A stretch of 37,146 nt of DNA from a bacterium. GTDB taxonomy: Bacteria > Chloroflexota > Dormibacteria > UBA8260 > Bog-877. The notes beneath the pieces are model-generated. The model was not told where the DNA came from. It saw only the letters and a list, made by a program, of their open reading frames with translations, and did not search any database. The stretch covers positions 1 to 37,146 of the forward strand of contig JAKAWF010000003.1 in NCBI GenBank assembly GCA_021817025.1, given 5' to 3'. Position numbers and translations under genes: made by a program. Of the stretch, positions 15,580 through 22,935 are shown piece after piece (positions within the stretch are counted from its first letter, which is position 1; each line of letters begins with the position of its first letter).

Positions 15580-16206
15580 GTGGCCGGATCCGGACTGGGC
15601 TCAGGAGCGTCTCCAGAGCGGGACACGATTTTCGTCGCCATGCTGCGCGGAGTCAATGTGAGCGGGCGCAATCGGGTGCCCATGGAGCAGCTCCGGGAAC
15701 TCACGCTGGAGCTGGGCCACCGCCAGGTCAGCACCTACATCCAAAGCGGAAATCTGGTGTTCCGCACCTCCAGTCGCGACCCTGCCGACGTGGCCCGCGG
15801 CCTCGAGACCGCGCTGCGGGCGCGATTTGCCGTGGACGTCCCGGTGCTGGTGCGCAGTACGGCGGAGCTGGCGGCGACGGTGGCCGGCAACCCCCTGGGC
15901 GGCGGCGGGGAGGACGAACGGTCGCTGCACGTCACCTTCCTGGCGAAGGCCCCCGAACCGGGTCGGCTGGCGGCGATCGAGCCCGGTTTCGGCTTCCCCG
16001 ACACCTACCGGCTGAACGGTCGCGACGTGTACCTCAGCTGTCGTGCCGGCTACGGACAGACCAAGCTCAACAATGGCTTCTTTGAAAGGCGGCTGGGAGT
16101 CGCTGCCACCACCCGCAACTGGGCCACCGTGCGCCGCTTGCTGGAGATGGCGGTTGGGCTATCTGAGCGGCCACCCGACCCACCTGAGACCACCGGCACG
16201 ATGTAG
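15580..16206 (+). CDS. DUF1697 domain protein
   Basis: A 208-aa protein. DUF1697 is recognised from VAMLRGVNVSGRNRVPMEQL, then STYIQSGNLVF and the C-terminal KLNNGFFERRLGVAATTRNWATV, the usual three conserved blocks. The family is widespread and of unknown biochemical function. The start is GTG 15580 with AAAGGGGGA about 8 nt upstream; the first 15 residues are a non-conserved Gly/Ser-rich extension. It is transcribed away from yjbQ and appears monocistronic. The 288 bp that follow (16207-16494) hold no gene, only the SRPBCC promoter at the end. Confidence 0.85.
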   Translation: MAGSGLGSGASPERDTIFVAMLRGVNVSGRNRVPMEQLRELTLELGHRQVSTYIQSGNLVFRTSSRDPADVARGLETALRARFAVDVPVLVRSTAELAATVAGNPLGGGGEDERSLHVTFLAKAPEPGRLAAIEPGFGFPDTYRLNGRDVYLSCRAGYGQTKLNNGFFERRLGVAATTRNWATVRRLLEMAVGLSERPPDPPETTGTM

Positions 16207-16444
16207 AGGCGCGCATCGTCAGCGAGCATGCTGTGCAAGCTCGCGAGTCCTCCAGGTCGGTCGCGTCGAGGTGAAGCCGAACCTGAGGCCGGGCTCATCC
16301 CTGCTCGTCGCGGATTCGGCGCTCGAGACCGGGGAGCGAGGAGGCGAGCGCATCCAGTGCGGAGCGCACCGTCCCCGCGGCCACCGCCACCTTCGACCGG
16401 CCCCAGCCATCTCTGGGCCGCAACCGCGGTTGGGGAGCATCAGA

Positions 16445-16461
16445 TATACTATGCGCGCATA
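16445..16461 (+). promoter_or_regulatory. -10 box and 12-bp palindrome upstream of the SRPBCC-MarR pair
   Basis: TATACT (16445-16450) is followed directly by the perfect palindrome TATGCGCGCATA (16450-16461), which would sit over the transcription start. The AT-rich patch stands out in GC-rich surroundings. A MarR-type regulator is the second gene of the unit, so this is a plausible autoregulatory operator. Binding is inference. Confidence 0.5.
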
Positions 16462-16494
16462 TGATCAGCCCGCGTACTTTCTGGAGGGAATCGG

Positions 16495-16920
16495 ATGTGG
16501 ACCTATGAGCACAGCCTGGAGACCACGGCGACCACAGAGCAGCTCTGGCGTCTCTACAGCGATGTCAGCAGCTGGCCGAGCTGGGACCAGGCCAACGAGT
16601 ACACGACCCTCGATGGCCCGTTCCGGGCGGGGTCAAGGGGATCCATGAAGTTCACCGGCCAGGACCCGATGCCGTTCACCCTCGTGGCGGTCGACCCCGG
16701 CCGCTCGTTCGCCGACGAGACCGACCTCGGCGAGATCGTGATCCGCTTCGAGCACCGCCTTGAGGCGGGGGCCGGGAAGACCACCATCACCACCCGGGTC
16801 ACCATCAGCGGTCCGGCCGCGGACACGCTGGGACCCGAGTTGGGCCCGCAGATAACCGCAGACATCCCGGCCCAGCTGGCGGCGATCGCCGGTCTGGCCC
16901 TCTCCGGCGAGGACCGGTGA
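16495..16920 (+). CDS. SRPBCC family protein
   Basis: A 141-aa START/Bet v1-like (SRPBCC) small-molecule-binding protein. It begins YEHSLETTATTEQLWRLYSD with the typical VSSWPSWD motif. A beta-rich middle (MPFTLVAVDPGRSFADETD; IRFEHRLEAG) and a C-terminal helix (DIPAQLAAIAGLAL) follow. The start is ATG 16495 with GGAGGG 7 nt upstream. The stop overlaps the GTG of the next gene (GTGA). SRPBCC-MarR pairs are common in actinobacteria-like genomes; the SRPBCC protein probably binds a hydrophobic ligand connected to what the regulator senses. Confidence 0.85.
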   Translation: MWTYEHSLETTATTEQLWRLYSDVSSWPSWDQANEYTTLDGPFRAGSRGSMKFTGQDPMPFTLVAVDPGRSFADETDLGEIVIRFEHRLEAGAGKTTITTRVTISGPAADTLGPELGPQITADIPAQLAAIAGLALSGEDR

Positions 16921-17423
16921 GCAGCCGCTACCAGGACGCCCTTGAGAGCCCGGGCTTCCTCCTCTGGCTGGCTACCCTGCGCTGGCAGCGGCTCATGCGC
17001 TCAACGCTGAGGCCGCATGGCCTGACCCACGTGCAGTTCGTCATCCTGGCGTCGCTGTGGTGGCTCACCGAGCAGGGGGCGAGACCGAGCCAGCGCGAAC
17101 TCGCCGACCATGCCGGCACCGACCTCACGATGACCAGCCAGGTGCTGCGCGTCCTGGAGAGGCAAGGCCACATCGTGCGAGAGCCTTCCCCTCAGGATGC
17201 CCGCACGCGGTGCCTCGGGTTGACCGCCCAGGGCCGGCGGGTGGTCCTTGGCGCGCTGCCCGAGGTGGAGGAGGCGGACCGTCGCTTCTTGGACCCGGTG
17301 AGCGACGTGACCTGCTTCACTCAAGGTCTTAGGGGGCTGACCACGAAATACGGGCAGAGGGGGTTGTGGCGGGGAACTGTCGAGCCAGCCGGCGGGGTCT
17401 CCTCGGGTCCGACTTCCACCTGA
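16917..17423 (+). CDS. MarR-family regulator with an extended tail
   Basis: A 168-aa protein coupled to the SRPBCC gene by a GTGA overlap. The winged helix is clear: SQRELADHAGTDLTMTSQVL, then RVLERQGHIVREPSPQDART and the D-x-R-T/R-C wing, LTAQGRR. Members of this type usually end shortly after the helix LPEVEEADRRFLDPVSD and a final FTxGLRxL helix. Here the frame runs on for about 25 further residues of low-complexity type (GTVEPAGGVSSGPTST). That suggests the native stop near 17345 was lost, perhaps by the insertion that brought in the unit downstream. It should still be functional. Confidence 0.85.
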   Translation: MSSRYQDALESPGFLLWLATLRWQRLMRSTLRPHGLTHVQFVILASLWWLTEQGARPSQRELADHAGTDLTMTSQVLRVLERQGHIVREPSPQDARTRCLGLTAQGRRVVLGALPEVEEADRRFLDPVSDVTCFTQGLRGLTTKYGQRGLWRGTVEPAGGVSSGPTST

Positions 17424-17547
17424 TCGTCCGTCAGGCAGAGCCGTTTCGGCATCCAGGCCGCGTTGCACCCGGCTCTCGGGAATCCGCCAGTTGAGCCGGC
17501 CAGGCGAGCGTTGGGGTCAGCCCGGCAGCTCGTACTCCAGCTCCTAA

Positions 17548-17775
17548 CGCAGCCTGTGGCCGCAACCAAACTTGACCCCTCGCTGTTGTCTGTGGCGTAA
17601 GGAGCGGCCACAGGCTGCGGGAGAAGCGGTTGGAGGGAGCCCCCGGGAGACCCGGCCGCTCCCTCCGGACCATCGCGGCCGCTGAGCGGCCGCTGCCGAC
17701 CCGTGGCCGGGAAGGGGCAATCCCGGCCAGGCGAGGCCGGTCCCACTCCGACCGTGGGAAGCTTGGACTATCCAA
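17548..17775 (+). ncRNA. Candidate structured leader RNA: six successive hairpins before the orphan gene
   Basis: Six perfect inverted repeats follow one another in the 379-bp gene-free stretch 17424-17802. (1) CGCAGCCTGTGGCCGC, 17548-17563 with 17604-17619, 16 bp. (2) GGAGGGAGC, 17632-17640 with 17658-17666. (3) GCGGCCGCT, 17675-17683 with 17685-17693. (4) TGGCCGGGA, 17704-17712 with 17721-17729. (5) TCCCAC, 17741-17746 with 17754-17759. (6) TTGGA, 17763-17767 with 17771-17775. None is followed by a T-run. They lead up to GGGGAGGGG before ATG 17803. The density is far above that of other gaps in the window. This could be a structured untranslated leader or a separate RNA of a mobile unit. 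I do not recognise a known Rfam class. Confidence 0.5.
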
Positions 17776-17802
17776 CACCCAACTTCTTCCGGGGAGGGGA
17801 CC

Positions 17803-19461
17803 ATGGCCTCGTTGTTTCACACGGTATACCAAGACCGGCTCGCTGGCGAGCTGACCTGCTTCGACCGGGTCATCCTCAAAGGCCACCTGACCGCCCTCTA
17901 CCCCCAGGGCAGCTTCAAGGCCTTCCTCGACTCCCAGGGGGTGCGGCTGGTCGACTTCGCCGGCTACGTGAGCCGGGTCTCCACTTCACTCAAGGCCCAC
18001 GCCCAGGCCTTCGCCGCCGAGGCTGGTCGCCCCTACGAGTATCTGCAGGGGGCCATGACCAAGGCCACGGGCCACTCCAAGGAAGATTTCGTGCGCCAGC
18101 TCGCCGCCCGCGACGGGGTCGACTCCGGGCTGGTCGCGGTCCTCGCCACCGTCGAGCCCTGCCGCAGCTTTGCCGTGCGCGGCAACCGCGCCACCCATCG
18201 CCTGGAGGTCGTGCGCCAGCCTCGCAAATGCCTCTTCTTCTACTTCTACTTCCTCGACCCCCGCCTGGGCCTGATCCATGTCCGCCTCCAGTCCTGGTTC
18301 CCTTTTGAGATCCAGATCTGGTTCAACGGCCACTACGCCTTGGCAAAGGACCTGGACGCCCGCGGCATCGGCTACCGCATGCACGCCAACAGCTTCACCC
18401 AGGTCGACGACCTGGACCTCGCCCAGCAGCTCGCCGACCGCTTCGCCGCCCGCTCCTGGTTGTCCTCGCTCGAGGCCCTGGCCAAAAGGGTCAACCCCAT
18501 GCTCCCCGTCCTCGAACAAGCCGGCTTCGGCTCCTACTACTGGGTCATCGACCAATCTGAGGTCAGCACCGATGTCATCTTCTCCTCTCGCCCCGCCCTC
18601 GAGCAGGTCACCCCCGAGCTCTTCCAGCACGCCACCACCACCTTCGCCTCCGAGGACATCCTCCGTTTCCTCGGCCGCAAACCCCACCCCGCCCTCCAGG
18701 CCGAGGTGGGCACCTCCACCCGCCACCGCCAGGAAGGCTGGCGGGTCAAGCACCGCCTGGGGCGCAACTCAATCAAGCTCTACGACAAGGGCCCCTGCCT
18801 GCGCGTGGAGACCACCATCAACGATCCCACCGCTCTGCGGGCCTGGCGCACCACCGAACACGTCACCGGCACCAGCCGGCGCCGCCACCTGGTCCGCCGC
18901 CGCCAGCTCGCTCCCGTCCGTAAGGGGATCGCCAATCTGCGCACCCTCTACCAGGCCGGACGCGCCGCCAACCAGCGCTACCTCGACGCGCTCGCTACCG
19001 CGGCCACTCATGGCGCCGCTGTCCGCCAACTGGACCGCCTCTGCCACCCCCGCGTGCACGGCCATCGCCGTCACGCCCCCTTCTCGCCGCTCTCCGTCCG
19101 CGACCTGGCCATCTTCCGCGCCGTCCTCGCCGGCGAGAACACCATCATCGGCTTCGCCAACCGCGACCTCGCCCACCACCTCTACCCCAAGCCAATTCGT
19201 GACCCCCGCGACCACACCCGCCGCTGCGCCGCCACCAGCCGCCTCATCGCCAAACTGCGCGGTCACGGCCTCATCCGCAAACTCCCCGGCCGCCGTCGCT
19301 ATCGCACCACCCAGCGCGGCCGCAACTTCCTCTCCGCCATCATCACCCTCCACGATCGCGATATTCCCGCCCCCCTCTCCCACAACATTTGCGCCCCACA
19401 CGCAAATCCTGCGGAGCAATCAAATACTGCCAAATATTACATGCCACTCATGCTCCCTTAG
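17803..19461 (+). CDS. Orphan 552-aa protein, putative mobile-element protein with C-terminal winged helix
   Basis: The start is ATG 17803 with GGGGAGGGG 3-4 nt upstream. It has no textbook transposase motif. Notable blocks: CFDRVILKGHLTALYPQGS near the N-terminus; CLFFYFYFLDPRLGLIHVRL and FNGHYALAKDLDARGIGYR around 145-190; WVIDQSEVSTDVIF near 247; and SIKLYDKGPCLRVETTIN at about 323-340, where K-x-Y-x-K followed by L-R-x-E recalls gene II/X-type replication proteins. The C-terminus (about 472-517) is a winged helix: SRLIAKLRGHGLIRKL, then RRRYRTTQRGR. From memory, similar proteins occur in several copies per genome in soil bacteria, usually annotated hypothetical. Codon use is strikingly C-ending, unlike its neighbours. 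The preceding leader is hairpin-rich. The likely role is a mobile or selfish element; the mechanism is unknown. Confidence 0.6.
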   Translation: MASLFHTVYQDRLAGELTCFDRVILKGHLTALYPQGSFKAFLDSQGVRLVDFAGYVSRVSTSLKAHAQAFAAEAGRPYEYLQGAMTKATGHSKEDFVRQLAARDGVDSGLVAVLATVEPCRSFAVRGNRATHRLEVVRQPRKCLFFYFYFLDPRLGLIHVRLQSWFPFEIQIWFNGHYALAKDLDARGIGYRMHANSFTQVDDLDLAQQLADRFAARSWLSSLEALAKRVNPMLPVLEQAGFGSYYWVIDQSEVSTDVIFSSRPALEQVTPELFQHATTTFASEDILRFLGRKPHPALQAEVGTSTRHRQEGWRVKHRLGRNSIKLYDKGPCLRVETTINDPTALRAWRTTEHVTGTSRRRHLVRRRQLAPVRKGIANLRTLYQAGRAANQRYLDALATAATHGAAVRQLDRLCHPRVHGHRRHAPFSPLSVRDLAIFRAVLAGENTIIGFANRDLAHHLYPKPIRDPRDHTRRCAATSRLIAKLRGHGLIRKLPGRRRYRTTQRGRNFLSAIITLHDRDIPAPLSHNICAPHANPAEQSNTAKYYMPLMLP

Positions 19462-19512
19462 CATGTCTAGCCACTGTTGCGGACCCTATTCTGGTCGTCC
19501 GACAGCAGCTGC

Positions 19513-19534
19513 CGGGCCCAATGTCTGCGGCCCG
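19513..19534. terminator. Hairpin between the orphan gene and the convergent macrodomain gene
   Basis: CGGGCC (19513-19518) pairs with GGCCCG (19529-19534) around a 10-nt loop. It lies in the 156-bp space between two converging genes and has no T-tract. It may be a terminator or part of the right end of the inserted unit; no terminal repeat matching the left side is visible. Confidence 0.25.
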
Positions 19535-19617
19535 ACCAAACGCCCCTCCTGGTCCGGGCCGGTGTCACCTCGTCGCTGTGACCAGCAGCACCGGTTCTCG
19601 GTCGCCTTCCTCCGCCG

Positions 19618-20130
19618 TCACGGATTCGCGGCGGCCAGCGCCCGCTCCAGCGCCTCGTGGGTCACCGAATCGAAGGCCACCAGGGTCACCTGTTCGACCG
19701 GGGAGGGGCAACGCAGCGCCTCTTCGACGGCGATCGGGGCGGCCAGCTCGATCGGGAAGCCGTAGATCCCGGTGCTGATGGCGGGCACCGCCACCGACCG
19801 GCAGCCGGCGGCCGCGGCCAACCGGAACGCCTCTCGATACGCTGAGGCGAGCAGCTCCGCCTCTCCCGCATCGCCACCTCTCCAGACCGGGCCGACGGCG
19901 TGGACCACCAGCTGTGCCCGGAGACCATGCCCCGCGGTCAGCACGGCACCGCCGGGCGGGCAGCCGTGGGGGTGGCGAAGCCGCAACTCCCGCTCCAGCT
20001 CCGGGCCCGCGGCGCGGTGAATGGCGCCATCCACGCCCCCGCCCGGGCGCAACCGACTGTTGGCGGCGTTGACCACCGCGTCGCAGGCGAGCTCGGTGAT
20101 GTCGCCTCGCCAAACAGTTGCCCGCGCCAT
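19618..20130 (-). CDS. Macrodomain protein (ADP-ribose-binding, O-acetyl-ADP-ribose deacetylase type)
   Basis: A 170-aa stand-alone macrodomain. The hallmark blocks are all present: [19 protein letters not shown] (residues 9-27), [13 protein letters not shown], a VVHAVGPVW strand, and the phosphate-binding loop ISTGIYGFP (about 122-130). The NAAN and GGGVDGAIH segments fit the MacroD/YmdB class, which removes ADP-ribose from proteins or acetyl from O-acetyl-ADP-ribose. The start is ATG 20130 with AGGAG 6 nt upstream. It lies 8 nt downstream of the NUDIX gene, so the two form an operon handling ADP-ribose. Confidence 0.92.
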   Translation of the reverse strand: MARATVWRGDITELACDAVVNAANSRLRPGGGVDGAIHRAAGPELERELRLRHPHGCPPGGAVLTAGHGLRAQLVVHAVGPVWRGGDAGEAELLASAYREAFRLAAAAGCRSVAVPAISTGIYGFPIELAAPIAVEEALRCPSPVEQVTLVAFDSVTHEALERALAAANP

Positions 20131-20138
20131 CGCCTCTC

Positions 20139-20702
20139 CTACGGTGCGTCCGGGACCAGCCGCAGCACCCCCGCCAGCGCCAGGCCCGCCAGCGTCTTGG
20201 CGTCGCGGAGCAACCCCTGATAGGCGAGCTCCAGCACCTCGTCACGGCTGAAGAGGCGTGCCTGCAAGACCTCGTCGGGGTCGGGGTCGGGGTCGCCGAC
20301 CACAGTGATGCCGGTGGCCCGGTAGTACCACAGCAGCTCGGTGCTGTAACCCGGAGCGAGGAAGGTGGCCCCCACCGCCAGCCAGGACTCCGCTCCGTAG
20401 CCGGTCTCCTCGGCCAACTCGCGGCGGGCGGCCTCCAGGGACGACTCGCCTTCCTCGCGACCGCCGGCGGGGATCTCCCAGAGAAGCTCCCCGGCAGGAT
20501 GCCGGTACTGCCGCACCAGCAGGACCGACCCGTCCTCCGCCAAGGCGATGATCCCGACGCCGCCCGGGTGGTGGACCACCTCACGGCGGGCCTCCACCCC
20601 GGAGCTGACCCTGACCACGTCCACGGTCAGGCGCAGCAGGCTCCCTTGGAAGCGCTCCTCACTCGCCAGCAGCACGTCGTGGCTCAGGTCTGGGTCGGTC
20701 AC
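20139..20702 (-). CDS. NUDIX hydrolase, ADP-ribose pyrophosphatase type
   Basis: A 187-aa protein with the Nudix box built from [20 protein letters not shown] followed by TGYGA (G-x5-E-x7-R-E-x2-E-E-x-G), around residues 80-103. The N-terminal strand [20 protein letters not shown], followed by [19 protein letters not shown], is typical of ADP-ribose pyrophosphatases, which split ADP-ribose to AMP and ribose-5-phosphate. The start is GTG 20702; a TATGCT box ends 8 nt upstream and there is no Shine-Dalgarno, so the transcript is near-leaderless. It is the first gene of the NUDIX-macrodomain operon and divergent from the small gene at 20750. Confidence 0.9.
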   Translation of the reverse strand: MTDPDLSHDVLLASEERFQGSLLRLTVDVVRVSSGVEARREVVHHPGGVGIIALAEDGSVLLVRQYRHPAGELLWEIPAGGREEGESSLEAARRELAEETGYGAESWLAVGATFLAPGYSTELLWYYRATGITVVGDPDPDPDEVLQARLFSRDEVLELAYQGLLRDAKTLAGLALAGVLRLVPDAP

Positions 20703-20736
20703 TGTGGTCGAGCATAAGTCAGCCGGACTGGCTGCG

Positions 20737-20742
20737 TATCAT
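20737..20742 (+). promoter_or_regulatory. -10 box for a leaderless transcript of the 20750 gene
   Basis: TATCAT ends 7 nt before ATG 20750 and overlaps the earlier in-frame ATG at 20741. The earlier ATG is therefore probably not transcribed, and 20750 is the preferred start. Confidence 0.45.
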
Positions 20743-20749
20743 GGCGCCC

Positions 20750-21127
20750 ATGTCGCTGGGAGCCGACTACACCAACCCGTACGAGCTGACCGCCTTGCAG
20801 ATCGCCGCCGCTCGGGCCCAGATCGTTTTCCGTTCGCGCCACCGGCGCACCCTGCAGCAGAGGCTGCAGGACTCCGACACCCTGGTGGATGAGGTCGAGC
20901 ATTGCCGGATCGCGGGTCGCAAGCTGGTTGACACCGCGACCTGGACCAAGGTGGTCAGACTGGCCGCCGAGGTCGAGCCGAGGCTCCGCCGGAACCTTGG
21001 CAGCAGGCGCGACCCTGAACGGGTGGGGCAGGTATTGTTCGCACTCCAATCCCGCCTCATGGAGGCGGTCAGGGAGGAGCGCTGTCGGGGACTGGCCCCT
21101 GTCATACCTCTTTTCCCCACCCCCTGA
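20750..21127 (+). CDS. Small unknown protein
   Basis: A 125-aa protein (128 aa if ATG 20741 is used), not recognised. It is mostly helical and charged: ELTALQIAAARAQIVFRSRH, then RTLQQRLQDSDTLVDEVEHC and a C-terminal LQSRLMEAVREERCRGLAPV. It has no signal peptide, membrane helix or metal-binding cluster. It is probably the first gene of a two-gene unit with the PfkB-type kinase, whose coding region overlaps its 3' end in another frame. I can offer no function. Confidence 0.6.
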   Translation: MSLGADYTNPYELTALQIAAARAQIVFRSRHRRTLQQRLQDSDTLVDEVEHCRIAGRKLVDTATWTKVVRLAAEVEPRLRRNLGSRRDPERVGQVLFALQSRLMEAVREERCRGLAPVIPLFPTP

Positions 21128-22004
21128 GCCGGCCCCAGGGCGCCGGCCCGGCTGGACCGTCACCGTCGCCGGCAGCGCCGGGTTCGACGACCTGACCACC
21201 CCGGCAGGAAGGGCTGTGGAGGTGCCCGGCGGGTCGGCTCTCTACTTCGCGCTGGCGGCGGCGCCCTACTGCGTGGTCAGGCCGGTGGCGGTGCTCGGGG
21301 AGGATGGGGCTTCGTTGATGGACTTGCTCGGCCGACCCGGGATCGACACCGACGGGGTGGCGCAGCTGCCCGGGCCCAGCTACCGCTGGCACGCCGTCCA
21401 CGCTGCGGAGGAAGCGGTGCCGGTCAAGGAGGAGCAACGCTTCGGCGTCTACGCCGGGTGGACCCCCCGGGTTCCTCGCCTGGCGCGGCGGAGCGAACTC
21501 CTATTCTTGGGGTCGATGCATCCCGCGACCCAGCTCCAGGTGCTGGCCCAGTGCCGGCGGACCGAGCTGGTCGGGCTGGACACCATGTGCGACTTCATCG
21601 CCAGCGACCGCCCACTGCTGCTGGAGCTGGCGCAGGGGGCCGACCTGCTCTTTGCCAATCAAGCCGAGCTGGAACATCTCCACCCCGGCCCGGGAGGGGC
21701 GGAGGCGGCGGCGTCGGAGCTCCTGGGCCAGGGCCGGCTTCGGGCGGTGGTCCTCAAGCGGGGGCGGTTGGGCGCGGCGCTGGTGACCGCCTCCGGCGCA
21801 TGGCACTTCCCGGCGCGGCCGGTCGACCGGGTGGTCGATCCCACCGGAGCCGGCGACTCCCTGGCTGGGGGGATGCTGGGCCGGCTGGCCCAGCTGCGGC
21901 GGACTGACGACCAGGCCCTGGGGCTGGCCATGGAAGCCGGCCTGGCCTCCGCCGCCAGGGCGATCTCCGCTTTCGGAGTGGCGGGACTGCTGGAGCCGCA
22001 CTGA
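21099..22004 (+). CDS. PfkB-family carbohydrate/nucleoside kinase, start codon unusual
   Basis: A ribokinase/PfkB fold enzyme of about 300 aa. The N-terminal strand is TVTVAGSAGFDDLTTP, the substrate-site Gly motif is VPGGSALYFALAAAPY, and the C-terminal PfkB signature 2 is DPTGAGDSLAGGMLG with the catalytic Asp in GAGD. It phosphorylates a sugar or nucleoside; the substrate is not predictable. The start is a problem: no ATG, GTG or TTG lies in frame between 20889 and the first conserved strand. CTG 21099 is the nearest candidate, giving LSYLFSPPPEP before the fold. A +1 frameshift out of the overlapping upstream gene, or a rare start, are alternatives. Function class secure, start not. Confidence 0.8.
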   Translation: MSYLFSPPPEPAPGRRPGWTVTVAGSAGFDDLTTPAGRAVEVPGGSALYFALAAAPYCVVRPVAVLGEDGASLMDLLGRPGIDTDGVAQLPGPSYRWHAVHAAEEAVPVKEEQRFGVYAGWTPRVPRLARRSELLFLGSMHPATQLQVLAQCRRTELVGLDTMCDFIASDRPLLLELAQGADLLFANQAELEHLHPGPGGAEAAASELLGQGRLRAVVLKRGRLGAALVTASGAWHFPARPVDRVVDPTGAGDSLAGGMLGRLAQLRRTDDQALGLAMEAGLASAARAISAFGVAGLLEPH

Positions 22005-22017
22005 GCGGGGATCCGCC

Positions 22018-22923
22018 TCAGTCGAACTCCGAGAGGAAGCCGTCCACCGCTGCCATGTAGGCGTCCCGCTCCTCCCAGAAAGGCATGTGGGAGGAGGTCT
22101 CGAAGATCACCTGGCGGCTCTCCTGGATGCCCCGCAGCAGGGGCTCCTGCAGGGTCGGAGTCGCCTCGTCGTAGCGTCCCGAGGCGACCAGAGTGGGCAC
22201 CCTGATGCCAGCCAGTCGGGACTCCGCCTCCCAGCCCCGGATGGACCCGATCACATGGAACTCGGATGGGCCGTTCATGGTTTGGTACACAGTCGGGTCC
22301 TCTGTGATCCAGGCGAAACTGCGAGTGATCTCATCGGGCCAAGGATCGAGTCGGCAAAGGTGCCGGTGGTAGAAGACCTCGCAGGCCGCCTCGTACTCCG
22401 GATCCGAGGTCGTCCCGGCCGCCTCGTGCCGACGCAGGGTCGCCTCAATCTCGGGAGGAAGCTCCTGGCGGAGGCGGTTGGCCTCGGCCACGAATCCTGG
22501 GAAGGAGGCGGCGGTGTTGGAGAGAACCAGGGATCGCAGACCAGGCGGCCCGGTGAGCGCGTGCTCCTGAGCCAGGAACCCCCCCCACGACTGTCCCAGC
22601 AGGTGGTAGCGCCCGCCGATCCCGAGATGGTCGATGAGAGAGGCCAGCTGGGCCCTGAAGAGCTCTACGGTCCAGAAGTCCGCGCCACGCTCGGGCAGAT
22701 GGGTGGAACGCCCGTTGCCGAGCTGGTCGTAGAAGATGACCGCGCGGCCCTGGCGGCTCAGGTCGGTCAGAGACAGCAGGTAGTCGTGGGTCGCCCCCGG
22801 ACCTCCGTGGACGGTGATCAGGGGAGCGGGCCGGGCAGCTCCTTTCGGCAGGGAACCGACCACCTTGTAGAAGGTCGAGAACTCACCGAAGGGGGCCATG
22901 CCCTCGGTGACGTCCGCTGCCAT
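22018..22923 (-). CDS. Proline iminopeptidase (tricorn-interacting factor F1 type)
   Basis: A 301-aa alpha/beta hydrolase of peptidase family S33. Conserved features are the oxyanion motif TVHGGPGATHDYLL, the block FYDQLGNGRSTHLP, the nucleophile LLGQSWGGFLAQEHAL (Ser around residue 110), the acidic residue in SGRYDEATP, and the final His in SSHMPFWEE. D-Q-x-G-x-G-R-S and G-Q-S-W-G-G identify prolyl aminopeptidases, which release N-terminal proline from peptides. ATG 22923 has TACGAT ending 6 nt upstream and no Shine-Dalgarno, so translation is probably leaderless. It is convergent with the PfkB gene. Confidence 0.9.
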   Translation of the reverse strand: MAADVTEGMAPFGEFSTFYKVVGSLPKGAARPAPLITVHGGPGATHDYLLSLTDLSRQGRAVIFYDQLGNGRSTHLPERGADFWTVELFRAQLASLIDHLGIGGRYHLLGQSWGGFLAQEHALTGPPGLRSLVLSNTAASFPGFVAEANRLRQELPPEIEATLRRHEAAGTTSDPEYEAACEVFYHRHLCRLDPWPDEITRSFAWITEDPTVYQTMNGPSEFHVIGSIRGWEAESRLAGIRVPTLVASGRYDEATPTLQEPLLRGIQESRQVIFETSSHMPFWEERDAYMAAVDGFLSEFD

Positions 22924-22929
22924 GGCACG

Positions 22930-22935
22930 ATCGTA
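22930..22935 (-). promoter_or_regulatory. -10 box for leaderless proline iminopeptidase transcript
   Basis: TACGAT on the minus strand ends exactly 6 nt before ATG 22923, so the predicted transcript starts at or next to the start codon. Confidence 0.5.

Noticed and set aside
17430..17460. Extra small hairpin GCCG-TTT-CGGC (17440-17450) as part of the structured leader
   Set aside because: A four-base stem is expected by chance in this composition, so it was left out of the leader call.
18278..19765. 495-aa Ser/Pro/Ala-rich frame overlapping the orphan gene and the macrodomain gene
   Set aside because: It is a +1-frame shadow created by C-rich codon use; the true frame has coherent structure and a ribosome-binding site.
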